A DNA stretch of 64,000 nt, from positions 570,501 to 634,500 of the forward strand of contig NZ_JAUCBS010000013.1 of the NCBI RefSeq assembly GCF_034676705.1. Reading direction: 5' to 3'. The stretch comes from Gemmobacter sp. (GTDB lineage: Bacteria; Pseudomonadota; Alphaproteobacteria; Rhodobacterales; Rhodobacteraceae). Shown piece after piece: positions 9,101 through 18,819 of the stretch (positions are counted from its first letter, which is position 1; every line of letters starts with the position of its first letter). The notes under the pieces were generated by a model. That model searched no databases and had not been told where the DNA came from. It saw only the letters and a list, made by a program, of their open reading frames with translations. The position numbers and the translations under genes are program-made.

Positions 9101-10393
9101 CTAGCCCGCCGTCAGGGCACGCGGCTTTGGCCCCCCCGTCGCCCAGTCCAGCAACTCCACCGTATGCACGACCGGCACGCCGGTGCCAGACCCGATCTGC
9201 ATCATGCAGCCGATATTCCCGGCGGCGATGATGTCGGGCCGCCGCGCCTCCAGCGTGGCCACCTTGCGCGCCTTGAGCTGGGCGGAGATTTCGGGCTGCA
9301 ACAGGTTGTAGGTGCCGGCGCTGCCACAGCACAGGTGGCTGTCGGCGGGTTCCACCACCTCGAACCCGGCGCGTTTCAGCAGATCCTTGGGCGCGGACTT
9401 CACCTGCTGGCCATGTTGCAGCGAACAGGCGGCGTGATAGGCGACGCGCAGCCCCTTGGCGGCCCCTTCGGGAATGCCAAGTTTCACCACCAGCTCGGAA
9501 ATATCCAGCGTCATCCCCGCCACCGCCGCCGCATCCTGCGCCAGGGCCGGATCGGTGCGGAACATGTGGCCGTAATCCTTGACCGTGGTGCCGCAGCCGC
9601 TGGTGTTGATCACGACATGATCCAGCCCCGCGCCGTGCTTTTCCGCCATCCAGGCGCGGATATTCGCGGCGGCACTGCCATGGGACAGGTCGGTCTTGCC
9701 CATATGGTGGGTCAGCGCCCCGCAGCAGCCCGCGCCCCTGGCCACCACCACCTCGCAGCCCAGCCGGCGCAGCAGGCGGATGGTGGCATCGTTGATATCG
9801 GTGTTCAGCGCCTTTTGCGCGCAGCCGGTCATCAGCGCCACCCGCATCCGGGGCGCCCCCTGCGCCGCGAAGGTCTGCGGATCGTCGTTGCGGCTGACCG
9901 GGGGGATGGTCCTGGGCGCCATGGCCAGCATCGCCTTCAGCCGCGCATCGGGCAGCAGCGCGGCCAGGGGCCGGCCCAGTTTCGCCAGCCCCAGCGCCAG
10001 CCGGAACCGGGTGGGATAGGGGATGATCCGCGCCAGGACCGCCCGCAGCATCCGGTCCATCAAGGGCCGCCGGTAGGTGCGTTCGATATGGTCGCGCGCG
10101 TGATCCACCAGATGCATGTAATGCACGCCGCTGGGACAGGTCGTCATGCAGGCCAGGCACGACAGGCAGCGGTCGATATGCTGAACCGTCTTCTCATCGG
10201 CCGGGCGGCCCTGTTCCAGCATGTCCTTGATCAGGTAGATCCGGCCGCGCGGGCTGTCGAGTTCATCCCCCAGCACCTGATAGGTGGGGCAGGTGGCGGT
10301 GCAGAACCCGCAATGCACGCACGCCCGCAGCACCTCGTTGGCGCGGGCGATGCCGGGGTCTTTCAACTGGTCGGGGGTAAAGAAGGTCTGCAT
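9101..10393 (-). CDS. glcF: Glycolate oxidase iron-sulfur subunit
   Basis: 430 residues. Two ferredoxin-like 4Fe-4S motifs lie at C25-C35 (CVHCGFCTATCP) and C76-C86 (CLSCLACMTTCP), followed by two CCG-type domains (GAGCCGAL and HLCCGSAG). GlcF passes electrons from the flavin subunits GlcD/GlcE to the membrane quinone pool as glycolate is oxidised to glyoxylate. It is the third gene of glcD-glcE-glcF and starts four bases after glcE ends. Confidence 0.95.
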   Translation of the reverse strand: MQTFFTPDQLKDPGIARANEVLRACVHCGFCTATCPTYQVLGDELDSPRGRIYLIKDMLEQGRPADEKTVQHIDRCLSCLACMTTCPSGVHYMHLVDHARDHIERTYRRPLMDRMLRAVLARIIPYPTRFRLALGLAKLGRPLAALLPDARLKAMLAMAPRTIPPVSRNDDPQTFAAQGAPRMRVALMTGCAQKALNTDINDATIRLLRRLGCEVVVARGAGCCGALTHHMGKTDLSHGSAAANIRAWMAEKHGAGLDHVVINTSGCGTTVKDYGHMFRTDPALAQDAAAVAGMTLDISELVVKLGIPEGAAKGLRVAYHAACSLQHGQQVKSAPKDLLKRAGFEVVEPADSHLCCGSAGTYNLLQPEISAQLKARKVATLEARRPDIIAAGNIGCMMQIGSGTGVPVVHTVELLDWATGGPKPRALTAG

Positions 10394-10397
10394 CGGA

Positions 10398-11465
10398 TTA
10401 CCCCATCAAACCGGCGTTGAAGATGGATTTCGGGTCGAACCGCGCGCGCAGGCCACGGGTCAGCGCGGCAACGGGCGCGGGTTCGGGCTGGAACACCGGC
10501 TGGCCGCTGCCCCGGATCAGCGTGGCATGGCCCTGGAACGCCCCCAGCCGCGCCCGCAGGTCACTACCCGGCGTCACCAGCACCCACACCAGGCCACCGC
10601 CCCAGTCATACAGCACCCCCAGCGCGCCCGCGCGCGCCACCAGCCCCGGCGCGTCCGAGGGTTTCACCGACAGCCGCCACACATCGCCGGGCTGGCCGTG
10701 GAACAGGGCCACATCGCGGATCTGGTCCCACGGCCCCGGATCGGTGACCGTGCCGCCCAGCAGCGCCTGCAACCGCCCGGCGCGATAGGCGACCTGCGCG
10801 GCCAGCCCCTCGATGCGCAGGAACGTCCCGCGGCCCGGCCAATGGGCGGCCCCCGTCACGTCATAGGGCGACCCCAGCGCACGGGCCATCGCCGTCACCG
10901 CCTGCGCATCGTCCAGCCCGTCCAGCACCAGCGTGGCCTGTGCGGCCGGGGCCGGCAGCACCTTGAGGCTGACTTCGGTCAGCACGCCCAGCGTGCCGTG
11001 GCTGCCTGCCATCAGCTTGACCAGATCGTAGCCGGTGACATTCTTCATCACCCGGCCGCCGTTCTTGACCACCCGGCCCAAGCCATCCACGAACCGCACC
11101 CCCAGCAGGAAATCGCGCGCGGCCCCGGCCTGCACGCGGCGCGGGCCGCTGGCATTGGCGGCGATCACCCCGCCAATCGTGCTGTCGCCACCCCGCCCCA
11201 GCAGGCCGCGCAAATCCGGCACCTCGAAGGCCAGCCGCTGCCTTTCGCCGGCCAGCAACGCCTCCAGCCCGGCCAGCGGGGTTCCGGCCCGGGCGACAAG
11301 CGTCAGGGCACCCGGTTCATACAGCGTCACGCCTGCCAGCCCGCCGGTGTCCAGCACCTCGCCCGCCGGCGCCCCAAGGCCCCGCGTGCCGCCGCCGCGC
11401 ACCACCAGCGGCCCGCCGGCATCGCGTACCGCCTCGGCCATCTCGTCCTCGGTCACAGGCCGCAT
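10398..11465 (-). CDS. glcE: Glycolate oxidase FAD-binding subunit
   Basis: 355 residues. It has the PCMH-type FAD-binding fold: GGGTRGLGAP near residue 24 and a diphosphate-binding stretch GRGGDSTIGGVIAANASGP. GlcE is the shorter flavoprotein that pairs with GlcD in the glycolate dehydrogenase complex; it lacks the large cap domain. It lies between glcD and glcF, 64 bases from the former and 4 from the latter. Confidence 0.94.
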   Translation of the reverse strand: MRPVTEDEMAEAVRDAGGPLVVRGGGTRGLGAPAGEVLDTGGLAGVTLYEPGALTLVARAGTPLAGLEALLAGERQRLAFEVPDLRGLLGRGGDSTIGGVIAANASGPRRVQAGAARDFLLGVRFVDGLGRVVKNGGRVMKNVTGYDLVKLMAGSHGTLGVLTEVSLKVLPAPAAQATLVLDGLDDAQAVTAMARALGSPYDVTGAAHWPGRGTFLRIEGLAAQVAYRAGRLQALLGGTVTDPGPWDQIRDVALFHGQPGDVWRLSVKPSDAPGLVARAGALGVLYDWGGGLVWVLVTPGSDLRARLGAFQGHATLIRGSGQPVFQPEPAPVAALTRGLRARFDPKSIFNAGLMG

Positions 11466-11482
11466 CGGCTGCCCTTTCCATC

Positions 11483-11517
11483 TTTCCTCAAATATCCCCG
11501 TGGGGGCAGGCCCCCCG
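11483..11517. repeat. Dispersed intergenic repeat copy within the glc operon
   Basis: TTTCCTCAAATATCCCCG is followed by a G/C hairpin (GGGGGC, AG, GCCCCC type) between glcD and glcE. It lies inside an operon, so it is unlikely to be a full terminator. It may moderate expression of glcE/glcF relative to glcD. Confidence 0.6.
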
Positions 11518-11529
11518 CGCGCTGCGCGT

Positions 11530-12963
11530 TCAACCCGCCCGCCGGCTGGCCGATGCCGCCAAGGGGAATACCTTGGCCGGGTTCAGCAGCCAGGCCGGGT
11601 CGAACACATCCTTGACCAGCATCTGCGCCTCCAGATCCGCCGGCGCATATTGCACCATCATCAGGTCGCGCTTTTCAATCCCCACGCCATGTTCGCCGGT
11701 CAGGCAGCCGCCCACCTCGACGCACAGCTTCAGGATCTCGGCCCCCAGTTCCTCGCACAGCTCCAGATCGCCGGGCTTGTTGGCATCGAACAGGATCAGC
11801 GGGTGCATGTTGCCATCGCCGGCATGGAACACATTCGCCACATCCAGCCCGAACTGCCGGCTCAGCTCGCCGATCCGGCGCAGCACGCGGGGCAGTTCCG
11901 ATACCGGGATGGTGCCGTCCAGACAGATGTAGTCGTTGATCTGCCCCATGGCGCCAAAGGCCGACTTGCGGCCCAGCCAGATGCGCCTGGCCTCGTCCTC
12001 GGACCGTGCCTCGCGGAATTCCACCGGGTTGTGGCGCCGGGCGATGGCGCCGATCAGCGCCAGCTGTTCGGCGATTTCGGCTTCCGATCCCTCGACCTCG
12101 ACGATCAGCAGCGCCTCGGTCATCGGATAGCCGGCCTTGGCAAAGGCCTCGCAGGCCTCGATGCAGGGGCGGTCCATGAATTCGATCGCCACCGGCAGCA
12201 CGCCTGCGCGGATGATGTCCGACACGCATTCACCCGCCACCTCGTTCGAGTTGAAGGCGATCAGCACGGGCCGCGCCCCTTCGGGCCTGGGCAGGATGCG
12301 CAGGGTGGCTTCGGTCACCACGCCCAGCTGCCCTTCGGATCCGCAGATCACCCCCAGCAGGTCGATGCCGCCGGCATCCATGCAGGGCCCGCCGATGTCC
12401 ACCACCGTGCCATCCATCTGCACCATGGTCACGCCCAGCAGGTTGTTGGTCGTCACGCCATATTTCAGGCAATGCGCCCCGCCCGAGTTCATGGCGATGT
12501 TCCCGGCAATGGCGCAGGCCAGCTGGCTGGAGGGGTCGGGGGCGTAAAAGAACCCGTCCGCTTCCACAGCACCTGTCACCGACAGGTTGGTCCGCCCCGA
12601 TTGCACCCGGATGAAACGGTTGGGGTAATCCACCTCCAGCACGCCGTTCATCCGCGCCACGCCCAGGATCACCGCATCCGCCGTCGGCATCGCCCCCCCG
12701 GCCAGCGAGGTGCCCGACCCGCGCGGCACCACCGGCACGCCTTCGTCATGGCAGATCGCCAGCACCGCCGAAACCTCGGCCGTGGTCCGCGGCAGCACGG
12801 CGGCCAGCGGCGGGCAGCGATAGGCGGTCAGCGCATCGCATTCGTAGACCCGCAGCTCGGCCTCGGCCTCGATCACCGCATCGGCGGGCAGCGCGGCGCG
12901 CAGGCGTGCGACGATCCGGTCCTTGCGCGCCAGCACGGCGGCATTCGGGGCTGGCATGTCCAT
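11530..12963 (-). CDS. glcD: Glycolate oxidase FAD-linked subunit
   Basis: 477 residues from ATG 12963 (MDMPAPNAAV). Longer in-frame extensions run into a repeat and the ggt 3' end, so this start is preferred. PCMH/FAD motifs are VVPRGSGTSLAGGAMP and GNIAMNSGGAHCLKYG. The FAD-oxidase C-terminal domain carries HAGDGNMHP and LTGEHGVGIEK, typical of the GlcD/D-lactate dehydrogenase family. It oxidises glycolate to glyoxylate and is first in glcDEF. Glycolate in photosynthetic or CO2-fixing relatives comes from RuBisCO oxygenation; in heterotrophs it comes from the environment. Confidence 0.95.
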   Translation of the reverse strand: MDMPAPNAAVLARKDRIVARLRAALPADAVIEAEAELRVYECDALTAYRCPPLAAVLPRTTAEVSAVLAICHDEGVPVVPRGSGTSLAGGAMPTADAVILGVARMNGVLEVDYPNRFIRVQSGRTNLSVTGAVEADGFFYAPDPSSQLACAIAGNIAMNSGGAHCLKYGVTTNNLLGVTMVQMDGTVVDIGGPCMDAGGIDLLGVICGSEGQLGVVTEATLRILPRPEGARPVLIAFNSNEVAGECVSDIIRAGVLPVAIEFMDRPCIEACEAFAKAGYPMTEALLIVEVEGSEAEIAEQLALIGAIARRHNPVEFREARSEDEARRIWLGRKSAFGAMGQINDYICLDGTIPVSELPRVLRRIGELSRQFGLDVANVFHAGDGNMHPLILFDANKPGDLELCEELGAEILKLCVEVGGCLTGEHGVGIEKRDLMMVQYAPADLEAQMLVKDVFDPAWLLNPAKVFPLAASASRRAG

Positions 12964-13039
12964 GGCGGGCTCCCTCGGGTAACTGGTCAGGTAAAATAAC
13001 CAATTTGGACCGATGGGCAAGCGCAATCCCGCGCCCCCA

Positions 13040-13070
13040 TTCGCTCTGATCCAAATATCCCCGCCGGAGG
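13040..13070. repeat. 31-bp dispersed repeat, copy A
   Basis: This 31-bp sequence (TTCGCTCTGATCCAAATA then TCCCCGCCGGAGG) is identical to 48194-48224 and, inverted, to 46543-46573. It lies between ggt and glcD and holds no gene. Confidence 0.9.
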
Positions 13071-13108
13071 CCCCGGCCAGCCACCCCGCGCCACGGCTGG
13101 CCAGTTGC

Positions 13109-14695
13109 TCAATACCCCAGCGCGCAGCCATCCTTGCGCGGGTCCGACGCGCCTTCCAGCAGGCCCGATCCATGCAGCCAGATCGCCTGCGCGCCGCCCA
13201 GGGGTTCGTCCGACCAGCTGACCGCATGGCCCCGCGCCGCCAGGTCGTCGAACACCCGCTGGTCATATCCGGTTTCCAGCCGCAGCCCGTCGCGCCCGGA
13301 AAACGGCCCGGCAAAGCTGCGGGGGGCGTCGATGGCGGTTTGCGGATCCATCCCGTAATCCAGCAGGTTCGACACCAGCCGCGCGTGTCCTGCCGGCTGA
13401 TAGGCGCCGCCCATCACGCCGAACGGCATCACCAGCCGTCCGCCTTGCCGCAGCATGCCGGGGATGATGGTGTGCATCGGCCGCCGACCGCCTGCCGCCT
13501 CGTTCGGATGGCCTTCGGTCAGCACGAAGCCCGCGCCACGGTTCTGGAAGCCGATGCCGAATTTCGCCGAAGCCAGCCCGGATCCGAAGGCGTGGAACAC
13601 CGAATAGATCAGCGACACCGCCATGCCGTCGCGATCCACCACGGTCAGATAGACGGTATCGCGGTGGACTGCCTCGGTCAGCGGCGCGGCGGCGGGCATC
13701 GCGCGGCGCATGTCGATCAGCCCGGCCAACCGGACGGCGGTTTCCGGCGCCAGCATATGGCCCAGCCGCGTGGTCCGGTCGGCATCGGCCAGAAAGCGGT
13801 TGCGGGCATCATAGGCAAGTTTGGTTGCCTCGGCCTCCAGATGCACGCGGTCGGCGCCAAGGGGGTCCATCGCGGCCAGATCGAACTGGGACAGGATGTT
13901 CAGCATGAGCAGCGCCGTGGCGCCCTGGCCGTTCGGCGGGTGTTCCACCACCTCGCCGTCCTTGTAGGGGCCGCTGACCGGATCGGCGTACTCGCAGGCC
14001 ACATCCGCGAAATCCGCCAGCGTGTGACAGCCGCCAAGCGCGCGCAGGCTGGTGGCCATATCTTCGGCCACCTCGCCTTCATAAAACCCGGCGCGGCCTT
14101 GCCGGGCGATGCGGCGCAGCACCTCGGCCTGACCGGGCGCGCGGAACACCTCGCCCACCTTGGGTGGGCGGCCCCAGGGCAGGTAATGGGGCCGCGCGTC
14201 GCCGCTCAGGTGCTGCGCCTCGGCCCAGTCGCGGGCGGTGCGGGGGGCGACGGGAACGCCCTGTTCGGCTGCCTCGATGGCGGGTTGCAGCAGGCGGGCC
14301 AGATCGGTGCGGCCCCAGTCGGCGTTCAGCCGGCAAAAGGCATCGACCGCGCCCGGCATCGTCACCGATTCGATGCCATAAAGCGGCACCGACCCAAGCC
14401 CTTGCGCGCGCATCGCGGCGGCCGACAGCGCGGCCGGCGCGCGGCCCGATCCGTTCAGCGCGACGATGCGTTCTTCCCCGGCCGGTTTCAGCAGTACGAA
14501 GCAATCGCCGCCCAGGCCGGTCATCTGCGGTTCGCACAGGCCCAGCAGCACGCCTCCGGCAATCGCCGCATCGGCCGCATTGCCACCATCGCGCAGCACG
14601 TCGATGGCCACCCGCGCCGCCAGCGGATGCGACGTGGCGCACATCCCGTTCAGGGCATAAACGGCCGAGCGGCCGGGTTTCTGGAAATCGCGCAT
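13109..14695 (-). CDS. ggt: Gamma-glutamyltransferase family protein
   Basis: 528 residues. The self-cleaving N-terminal-nucleophile fold is shown by the large-subunit start (ATSHPLAARVAIDVLRDGGN, about 20-39) and by HRDTVYLTVVD, where T347 is the predicted cleavage-site and catalytic threonine. The small subunit follows with FHAFGSGLAS and GVMGGAYQPAGH. The family hydrolyses or transfers gamma-glutamyl groups, classically from glutathione. There is no signal peptide, unlike periplasmic E. coli Ggt, so this is likely cytoplasmic and may act on another gamma-glutamyl or acyl substrate. It is transcribed alone, with a repeat on its 3' side. Confidence 0.88.
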   Translation of the reverse strand: MRDFQKPGRSAVYALNGMCATSHPLAARVAIDVLRDGGNAADAAIAGGVLLGLCEPQMTGLGGDCFVLLKPAGEERIVALNGSGRAPAALSAAAMRAQGLGSVPLYGIESVTMPGAVDAFCRLNADWGRTDLARLLQPAIEAAEQGVPVAPRTARDWAEAQHLSGDARPHYLPWGRPPKVGEVFRAPGQAEVLRRIARQGRAGFYEGEVAEDMATSLRALGGCHTLADFADVACEYADPVSGPYKDGEVVEHPPNGQGATALLMLNILSQFDLAAMDPLGADRVHLEAEATKLAYDARNRFLADADRTTRLGHMLAPETAVRLAGLIDMRRAMPAAAPLTEAVHRDTVYLTVVDRDGMAVSLIYSVFHAFGSGLASAKFGIGFQNRGAGFVLTEGHPNEAAGGRRPMHTIIPGMLRQGGRLVMPFGVMGGAYQPAGHARLVSNLLDYGMDPQTAIDAPRSFAGPFSGRDGLRLETGYDQRVFDDLAARGHAVSWSDEPLGGAQAIWLHGSGLLEGASDPRKDGCALGY

Positions 14696-14764
14696 GCTGT
14701 CCTCCCGATGTTTGGGACAGACTAGGGCGGGACGCGCCGGTGCAAAAGGGCCGATGGTGCCCGG

Positions 14765-17269
14765 TCAGAACTGGTCCAGCAACCGGCGCAGGTAGTCGCG
14801 TTCCGCGTCGGTGCGGCCAAGGTCGCCGGACCGGCGGCGCAGTTCCTGCAACAGATCCAGCGCGCGGCGATAGGGATCGGTGCCATCGGCCAGCGGCCCG
14901 CCTTCCATCTGGCCGCGCTGGCTGTAGGTGCCGGGGTCGCGGCCCAGCGGGTCGCGCTGGCCGCGCGGGTCGCCTTCGCCGAACTGCTCGCCATTGCCGT
15001 CGCCACGCTGCTGGCGGCGGTCTTCGGCCATGGCCTCGCCGAATTCGCGCATGCCTTCGCGCAGCGCCTCCATCGCCTCGGCCTGCCGATCCAGCGCGCG
15101 GGGGGTATCGCCATCGCGCAGCGCCTGTTCGGCGCCGTCCATGGCGCGGCCGGCACGGTCCAGCGCCTGGCGGCCTGCCTGCCCGCGTTCCGACCCTTCG
15201 CCCGGCATCTCGGATTGACCAAGCGCCCGCAGGCGGTTGCGCAGATCGCGCTGGCGGTCGGCAAGGCTGCGTTCGCCGCCCTGCCCCTGGCCTTCGCCCT
15301 GTTGGCCATCCTCGCCGCCCTGACCCTGTTCACCCTGCTGGCCGGGTTGCCCCGGCTGGCGGCCCATGTTGCGGTCGAACCCGTCCTGCATGTCGCGGAA
15401 GGCATCGTCGGACAGGCCCTGCTGGTCACGCAGCGTGTCGGCCAGATCGCGCATCCGGCCCTGCCCCTGACCTTCGCCGCCCTGTCCTTGCGTGACCTGC
15501 ATGTTTTCCATCAGCTGGCGCAGCATCTCCATCAGTTCCTGCGCCTCGGCCATGCGGCCCTGTTCCATCAGCTCTTGCAGCTTGTCCAGCAGCTGTTGCA
15601 ACTGGTCGCCGGTCATCTGCATGCCCTGCATGTCGGACATCTGCTGGTCGGGCGCGCGCTCGGCCTCCTCCGCCAGCTGGCGCATGTAATTGTCCAGCGC
15701 GTCGCGCAGTTCCTGCATCAACTCGGCGATTTCCGATTCCGAGGCGCCGTTCTTCATCGCCTCGTCCAGTCGGTCCTGCGCGCGTTTCAGCCGTTCAAGG
15801 GCCGAGGCCAGATCGCCCTGTTCCATCAGCAGGGCGATTTCCCACAATTCCTCGGCCAGCTGGTCGCGCAGGTCGGGCGTAACGGTGCCTTCCATCTGCC
15901 GGATCGCCACGCGCAGGCGCAGGAAGGCGCGTTCGTTGCGGATGAAGTTTTCCGGCCGGTGCGTGACGGCGCGCAGCACCTGCGCGGCGCGGGTGGTGTT
16001 GGCGATGGTCCACAGGATATCGCGCCGCGCCTCGGCCACCGATGCGGCCAAGGGGTCAAAGAACCGTTTGCCGGGCAACAGCGTGGCCAGCGGCGCCGCA
16101 TCGCCGGTCTGGCCCGGCCCATCTTCGGCGCTGAGACGGATTTGCACGGGCAGGTTGGCAAAGGGGTGCCTGGACAGATCGTCCTGCAAGACCTCGGCAA
16201 TCTGGGTGCGGCTGCCGGTAAAGGGCAGCGGCAGGTCCAGCACCACCGGATCGCGCGGTTCGGGATCGGCGGCCAGGCCATGGCGGCGGTCGACGGCGGA
16301 CAGATCCAGCGTGATCTGCGCCTTGCCCGCGACGACGCCGTAATCGTCGGCGGCGGTAAAGGGCAGCTTCATCTGGCCATCGGCCTCGCGTTCCGGCGGG
16401 GTGGTGGCGGCGATGGTGGGGGGCAGGTCGGGAAGCACGCCAATGTCCCAGCCACGGCCATTGGGGCCCGTGATCTCGATCCGGCCATGGTGCTGGACCA
16501 CGAATTCGGCGCCCTGCGCCGCACCCTGTTCCAGCGGCGCGCCGGATACCGATTCGGTCACGCCCAGCACCCCCGCCTCGCCATAGAAGCGCAGGGTGAC
16601 GCGGCTGCCCTGCGGCAGTTGCAGCGCCGGCGCGGTAATGTCATTCAGGTAAAGCGCGGGTTTGCCGGTATAGCCCGGCGGGCGGATCCAGCCTTCCCAG
16701 ACCGGGCCGGCCGCCAGCGCCTGCGCGCCTTGCGGCCCCAGCGCGCCGATGCCCGCCATGCGCCCCGCGGAACCAAAGCCAAGCGCGACCAGCGCCAGCA
16801 GCAGTGCGGTATAGCGCAGGGCGTAAGGATCGCGGCTGTTCAGCCGCACATCGGGGGCAGGTGCCCGGGCACGGGCGGCGCGGGCCGACATGCGGGCGAC
16901 ATGGGCCTGCCAGACTTCGCCCGAACCCACGGCCTGCGTATCGGTCAGCGCGGCAAGGGGGCGACCGGGCAGGGTGGCATCCAGCCGCGCCATGGCCTGT
17001 GCGCGGCCCGGCAGGCGGAACCCGCGCAGGCCCCGTGCCAGCAGCCCCAGCGCCAGCACCGCCGCGGCAACGCCAAGGCCGTTGAACCAGGCCTGCGGCA
17101 ACCGTTCCGCCAACCCCAGCGCCAGCGCGGCATAGACCGTCAGCAGCACCACCCAGACCGGCCAGAACCCGCGCACCAGCCGCTCTGCCAACAGCCCGGC
17201 CCAGGTCAGCCGGATCTGCCAGCGCAGGCGCCACAGCGTCAGGTTCCGCGTCTGGTCCTGTCCTTGCAT
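14765..17269 (-). CDS. TIGR02302/DUF4175 family membrane protein
   Basis: 834 residues from ATG 17269 (MQGQDQTRNL); a longer frame would overlap lysA. Two hydrophobic segments lie in the first 100 residues and another near 190. A beta-rich extracytoplasmic part follows, then a helical region (about 480-620). The C-terminal 200 residues are strikingly rich in glutamine, glycine and arginine (QPGQPGQQGEQGQGGEDG) and likely disordered. The family, known as TIGR02302 or DUF4175, is confined to Alphaproteobacteria and has no established function. It follows lysA by 28 bases in the argH-lysA operon, a conserved arrangement in this order. Confidence 0.85.
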   Translation of the reverse strand: MQGQDQTRNLTLWRLRWQIRLTWAGLLAERLVRGFWPVWVVLLTVYAALALGLAERLPQAWFNGLGVAAAVLALGLLARGLRGFRLPGRAQAMARLDATLPGRPLAALTDTQAVGSGEVWQAHVARMSARAARARAPAPDVRLNSRDPYALRYTALLLALVALGFGSAGRMAGIGALGPQGAQALAAGPVWEGWIRPPGYTGKPALYLNDITAPALQLPQGSRVTLRFYGEAGVLGVTESVSGAPLEQGAAQGAEFVVQHHGRIEITGPNGRGWDIGVLPDLPPTIAATTPPEREADGQMKLPFTAADDYGVVAGKAQITLDLSAVDRRHGLAADPEPRDPVVLDLPLPFTGSRTQIAEVLQDDLSRHPFANLPVQIRLSAEDGPGQTGDAAPLATLLPGKRFFDPLAASVAEARRDILWTIANTTRAAQVLRAVTHRPENFIRNERAFLRLRVAIRQMEGTVTPDLRDQLAEELWEIALLMEQGDLASALERLKRAQDRLDEAMKNGASESEIAELMQELRDALDNYMRQLAEEAERAPDQQMSDMQGMQMTGDQLQQLLDKLQELMEQGRMAEAQELMEMLRQLMENMQVTQGQGGEGQGQGRMRDLADTLRDQQGLSDDAFRDMQDGFDRNMGRQPGQPGQQGEQGQGGEDGQQGEGQGQGGERSLADRQRDLRNRLRALGQSEMPGEGSERGQAGRQALDRAGRAMDGAEQALRDGDTPRALDRQAEAMEALREGMREFGEAMAEDRRQQRGDGNGEQFGEGDPRGQRDPLGRDPGTYSQRGQMEGGPLADGTDPYRRALDLLQELRRRSGDLGRTDAERDYLRRLLDQF

Positions 17270-17297
17270 CCAGCGCCCTATGTCCGGGCCGTGGGGA

Positions 17298-18563
17298 TCA
17301 CAGCCATTCCGGGATGGTATCGCGTGCAAGGATTTCGTCAAACGTCGGACGCCGCCGTATGACTGCAAAGTGATCGCCCTGCACCAGCACCTCGGGGATC
17401 AGAGGACGGGTGTTGTATTCGCTGGCCATCACCGCGCCATAGGCCCCGGCCGAGCGGAACGCGACCAGATCGCCTTGCGCCACCAGCGGCAGGTCGCGCG
17501 CCTTGGCAAAGGTATCGCCGGTTTCACAGACCGGGCCTACCACGTCGAACGGTTGCGTCGGGCTGCCAGCCGGCGCCTCGACCACCGGGATGATGTCGTG
17601 ATGCGCATCATACATAGAGGGGCGGACCAGATCGTTCATGGCGGCATCCAGGATCAGGAAATCCCGCCCTTCGCCGTTCTTGACATAGACCACCTGCGAT
17701 ACCAGCAGACCCGAGTTGCCGGAGATCAGCCGGCCCGGTTCAATCTCGATCTCGCAGTCCAGATCGCCCAGCGTGCGCCGGATCAGCGCGCCGTAATCGG
17801 TGGGCAGCGGCGGCGCCTCGTTTGACCGGGTGTAGGGAATGCCCAGGCCCCCGCCCAGATCCAGCCGCCGGATATCATGCCCATCGGCCCGCAGCGCCAG
17901 CGCCAGTTCCCGCACCTTGAGGAACGCGGCCTCGAATGGGGCAAGTTCGGTCAGCTGGCTGCCGATATGCACATCGACGCCCACGGCCTTCAGCCCGGGC
18001 AGGCGGGCGATTTCGGCATACACCTCGCGCGCGCGGGCGATGGGAATGCCGAACTTGTTTTCCGATTTGCCGGTGGCGATCTTGGCGTGGGTCTTGGCAT
18101 CGACATCGGGGTTCACCCGCACGGTGACCGGCGCCACCACGCCCAAGGCGCTGGCCACCTCTGACAGGGCGCGCATTTCGGGTTCGGATTCCAGGTTGAA
18201 CTGCCGGATGCCGCCTTCCAGCGCCATCTTCATTTCCTCGCGCGTCTTGCCGACGCCGGAAAACACGATGCGGTCGCCCGGCACGCCAGCCGCCTTGGCG
18301 CGCAGATATTCGCCCCCCGACACCACATCCATCCCGGCGCCCAGATCGCCCAGCAGCTTCAGCACCGCGACGTTCGACAGCGACTTGATGGCAAAGCACA
18401 CCAGATGCGGCATTGGCGAGAGCGCTTCGGTGAACAGGCGGTAGTGCCGGGTCAGCGTGGCGGCGGAATAGACGTAAAAGGGCGTGCCGACCGATGCGGC
18501 AATCTCTGGGATCGCCACGTCTTCGGCATGCAGGATGCCGTTACGATAAAGGAAATGGTCCAT
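17298..18563 (-). CDS. lysA: Diaminopimelate decarboxylase
   Basis: 421 residues. It decarboxylates meso-diaminopimelate to L-lysine, the last step of lysine synthesis, using PLP. The PLP lysine is K60 in CFAIKSLSN. The phosphate-binding GGG is in DLGGGLGIPY, the substrate-contact arginine in EPGRLISGNSG, and the second-subunit cysteine in CETGDTF. It is followed by the TIGR02302 gene and preceded by two small lipoprotein genes and argH. Confidence 0.97.
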   Translation of the reverse strand: MDHFLYRNGILHAEDVAIPEIAASVGTPFYVYSAATLTRHYRLFTEALSPMPHLVCFAIKSLSNVAVLKLLGDLGAGMDVVSGGEYLRAKAAGVPGDRIVFSGVGKTREEMKMALEGGIRQFNLESEPEMRALSEVASALGVVAPVTVRVNPDVDAKTHAKIATGKSENKFGIPIARAREVYAEIARLPGLKAVGVDVHIGSQLTELAPFEAAFLKVRELALALRADGHDIRRLDLGGGLGIPYTRSNEAPPLPTDYGALIRRTLGDLDCEIEIEPGRLISGNSGLLVSQVVYVKNGEGRDFLILDAAMNDLVRPSMYDAHHDIIPVVEAPAGSPTQPFDVVGPVCETGDTFAKARDLPLVAQGDLVAFRSAGAYGAVMASEYNTRPLIPEVLVQGDHFAVIRRRPTFDEILARDTIPEWL

Positions 18564-18641
18564 GCGCGCCGCCCCCGTCCAGATGCCCGGACGGTATGGC
18601 AGAACCGCCCGCGCCCGGCAACGGGGCGCGGGTGCCGGGCA

Positions 18642-18794
18642 TCAGTCGATGTTGGCCTGGATCCCGATGCGGGCTTCGCCGGACATGCGGATGCCATCCT
18701 GCTGCGCGGCGCGGGTCGGCGGTTCGGGCGGGCCATCGGCGCCACAGGCGGCCAGCAGGGCCAGCGACAGCAGGGCTGCGGAAAGACGGAACAT
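18642..18794 (-). CDS. Small lipoprotein between argH and lysA (50 aa)
   Basis: 50 residues from ATG 18794, preceded by GGAGGTTTC on the coding strand (about 8 bases spacing). The first 17 residues are a lipoprotein signal ending in the lipobox LAAC (C17). The mature peptide is about 34 residues (GADGPPEPPTRAAQQ...) and ends in GIQANID. Such tiny lipoproteins beside lysA are commonly conserved in Rhodobacterales; the function is unknown. The upstream in-frame ATG at 18911 was rejected because it precedes the signal by 39 unconvincing residues. Confidence 0.8.
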   Translation of the reverse strand: MFRLSAALLSLALLAACGADGPPEPPTRAAQQDGIRMSGEARIGIQANID

Positions 18795-18819
18795 GAAACC
18801 TCCGGTCACAGGGATTGGG

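Noticed and set aside
15215..17362. A 715-codon plus-strand frame opposite the TIGR02302 gene
   Set aside because: It is antisense to a recognised family and rich in Gln/His/Leu through mirrored low-complexity codons.
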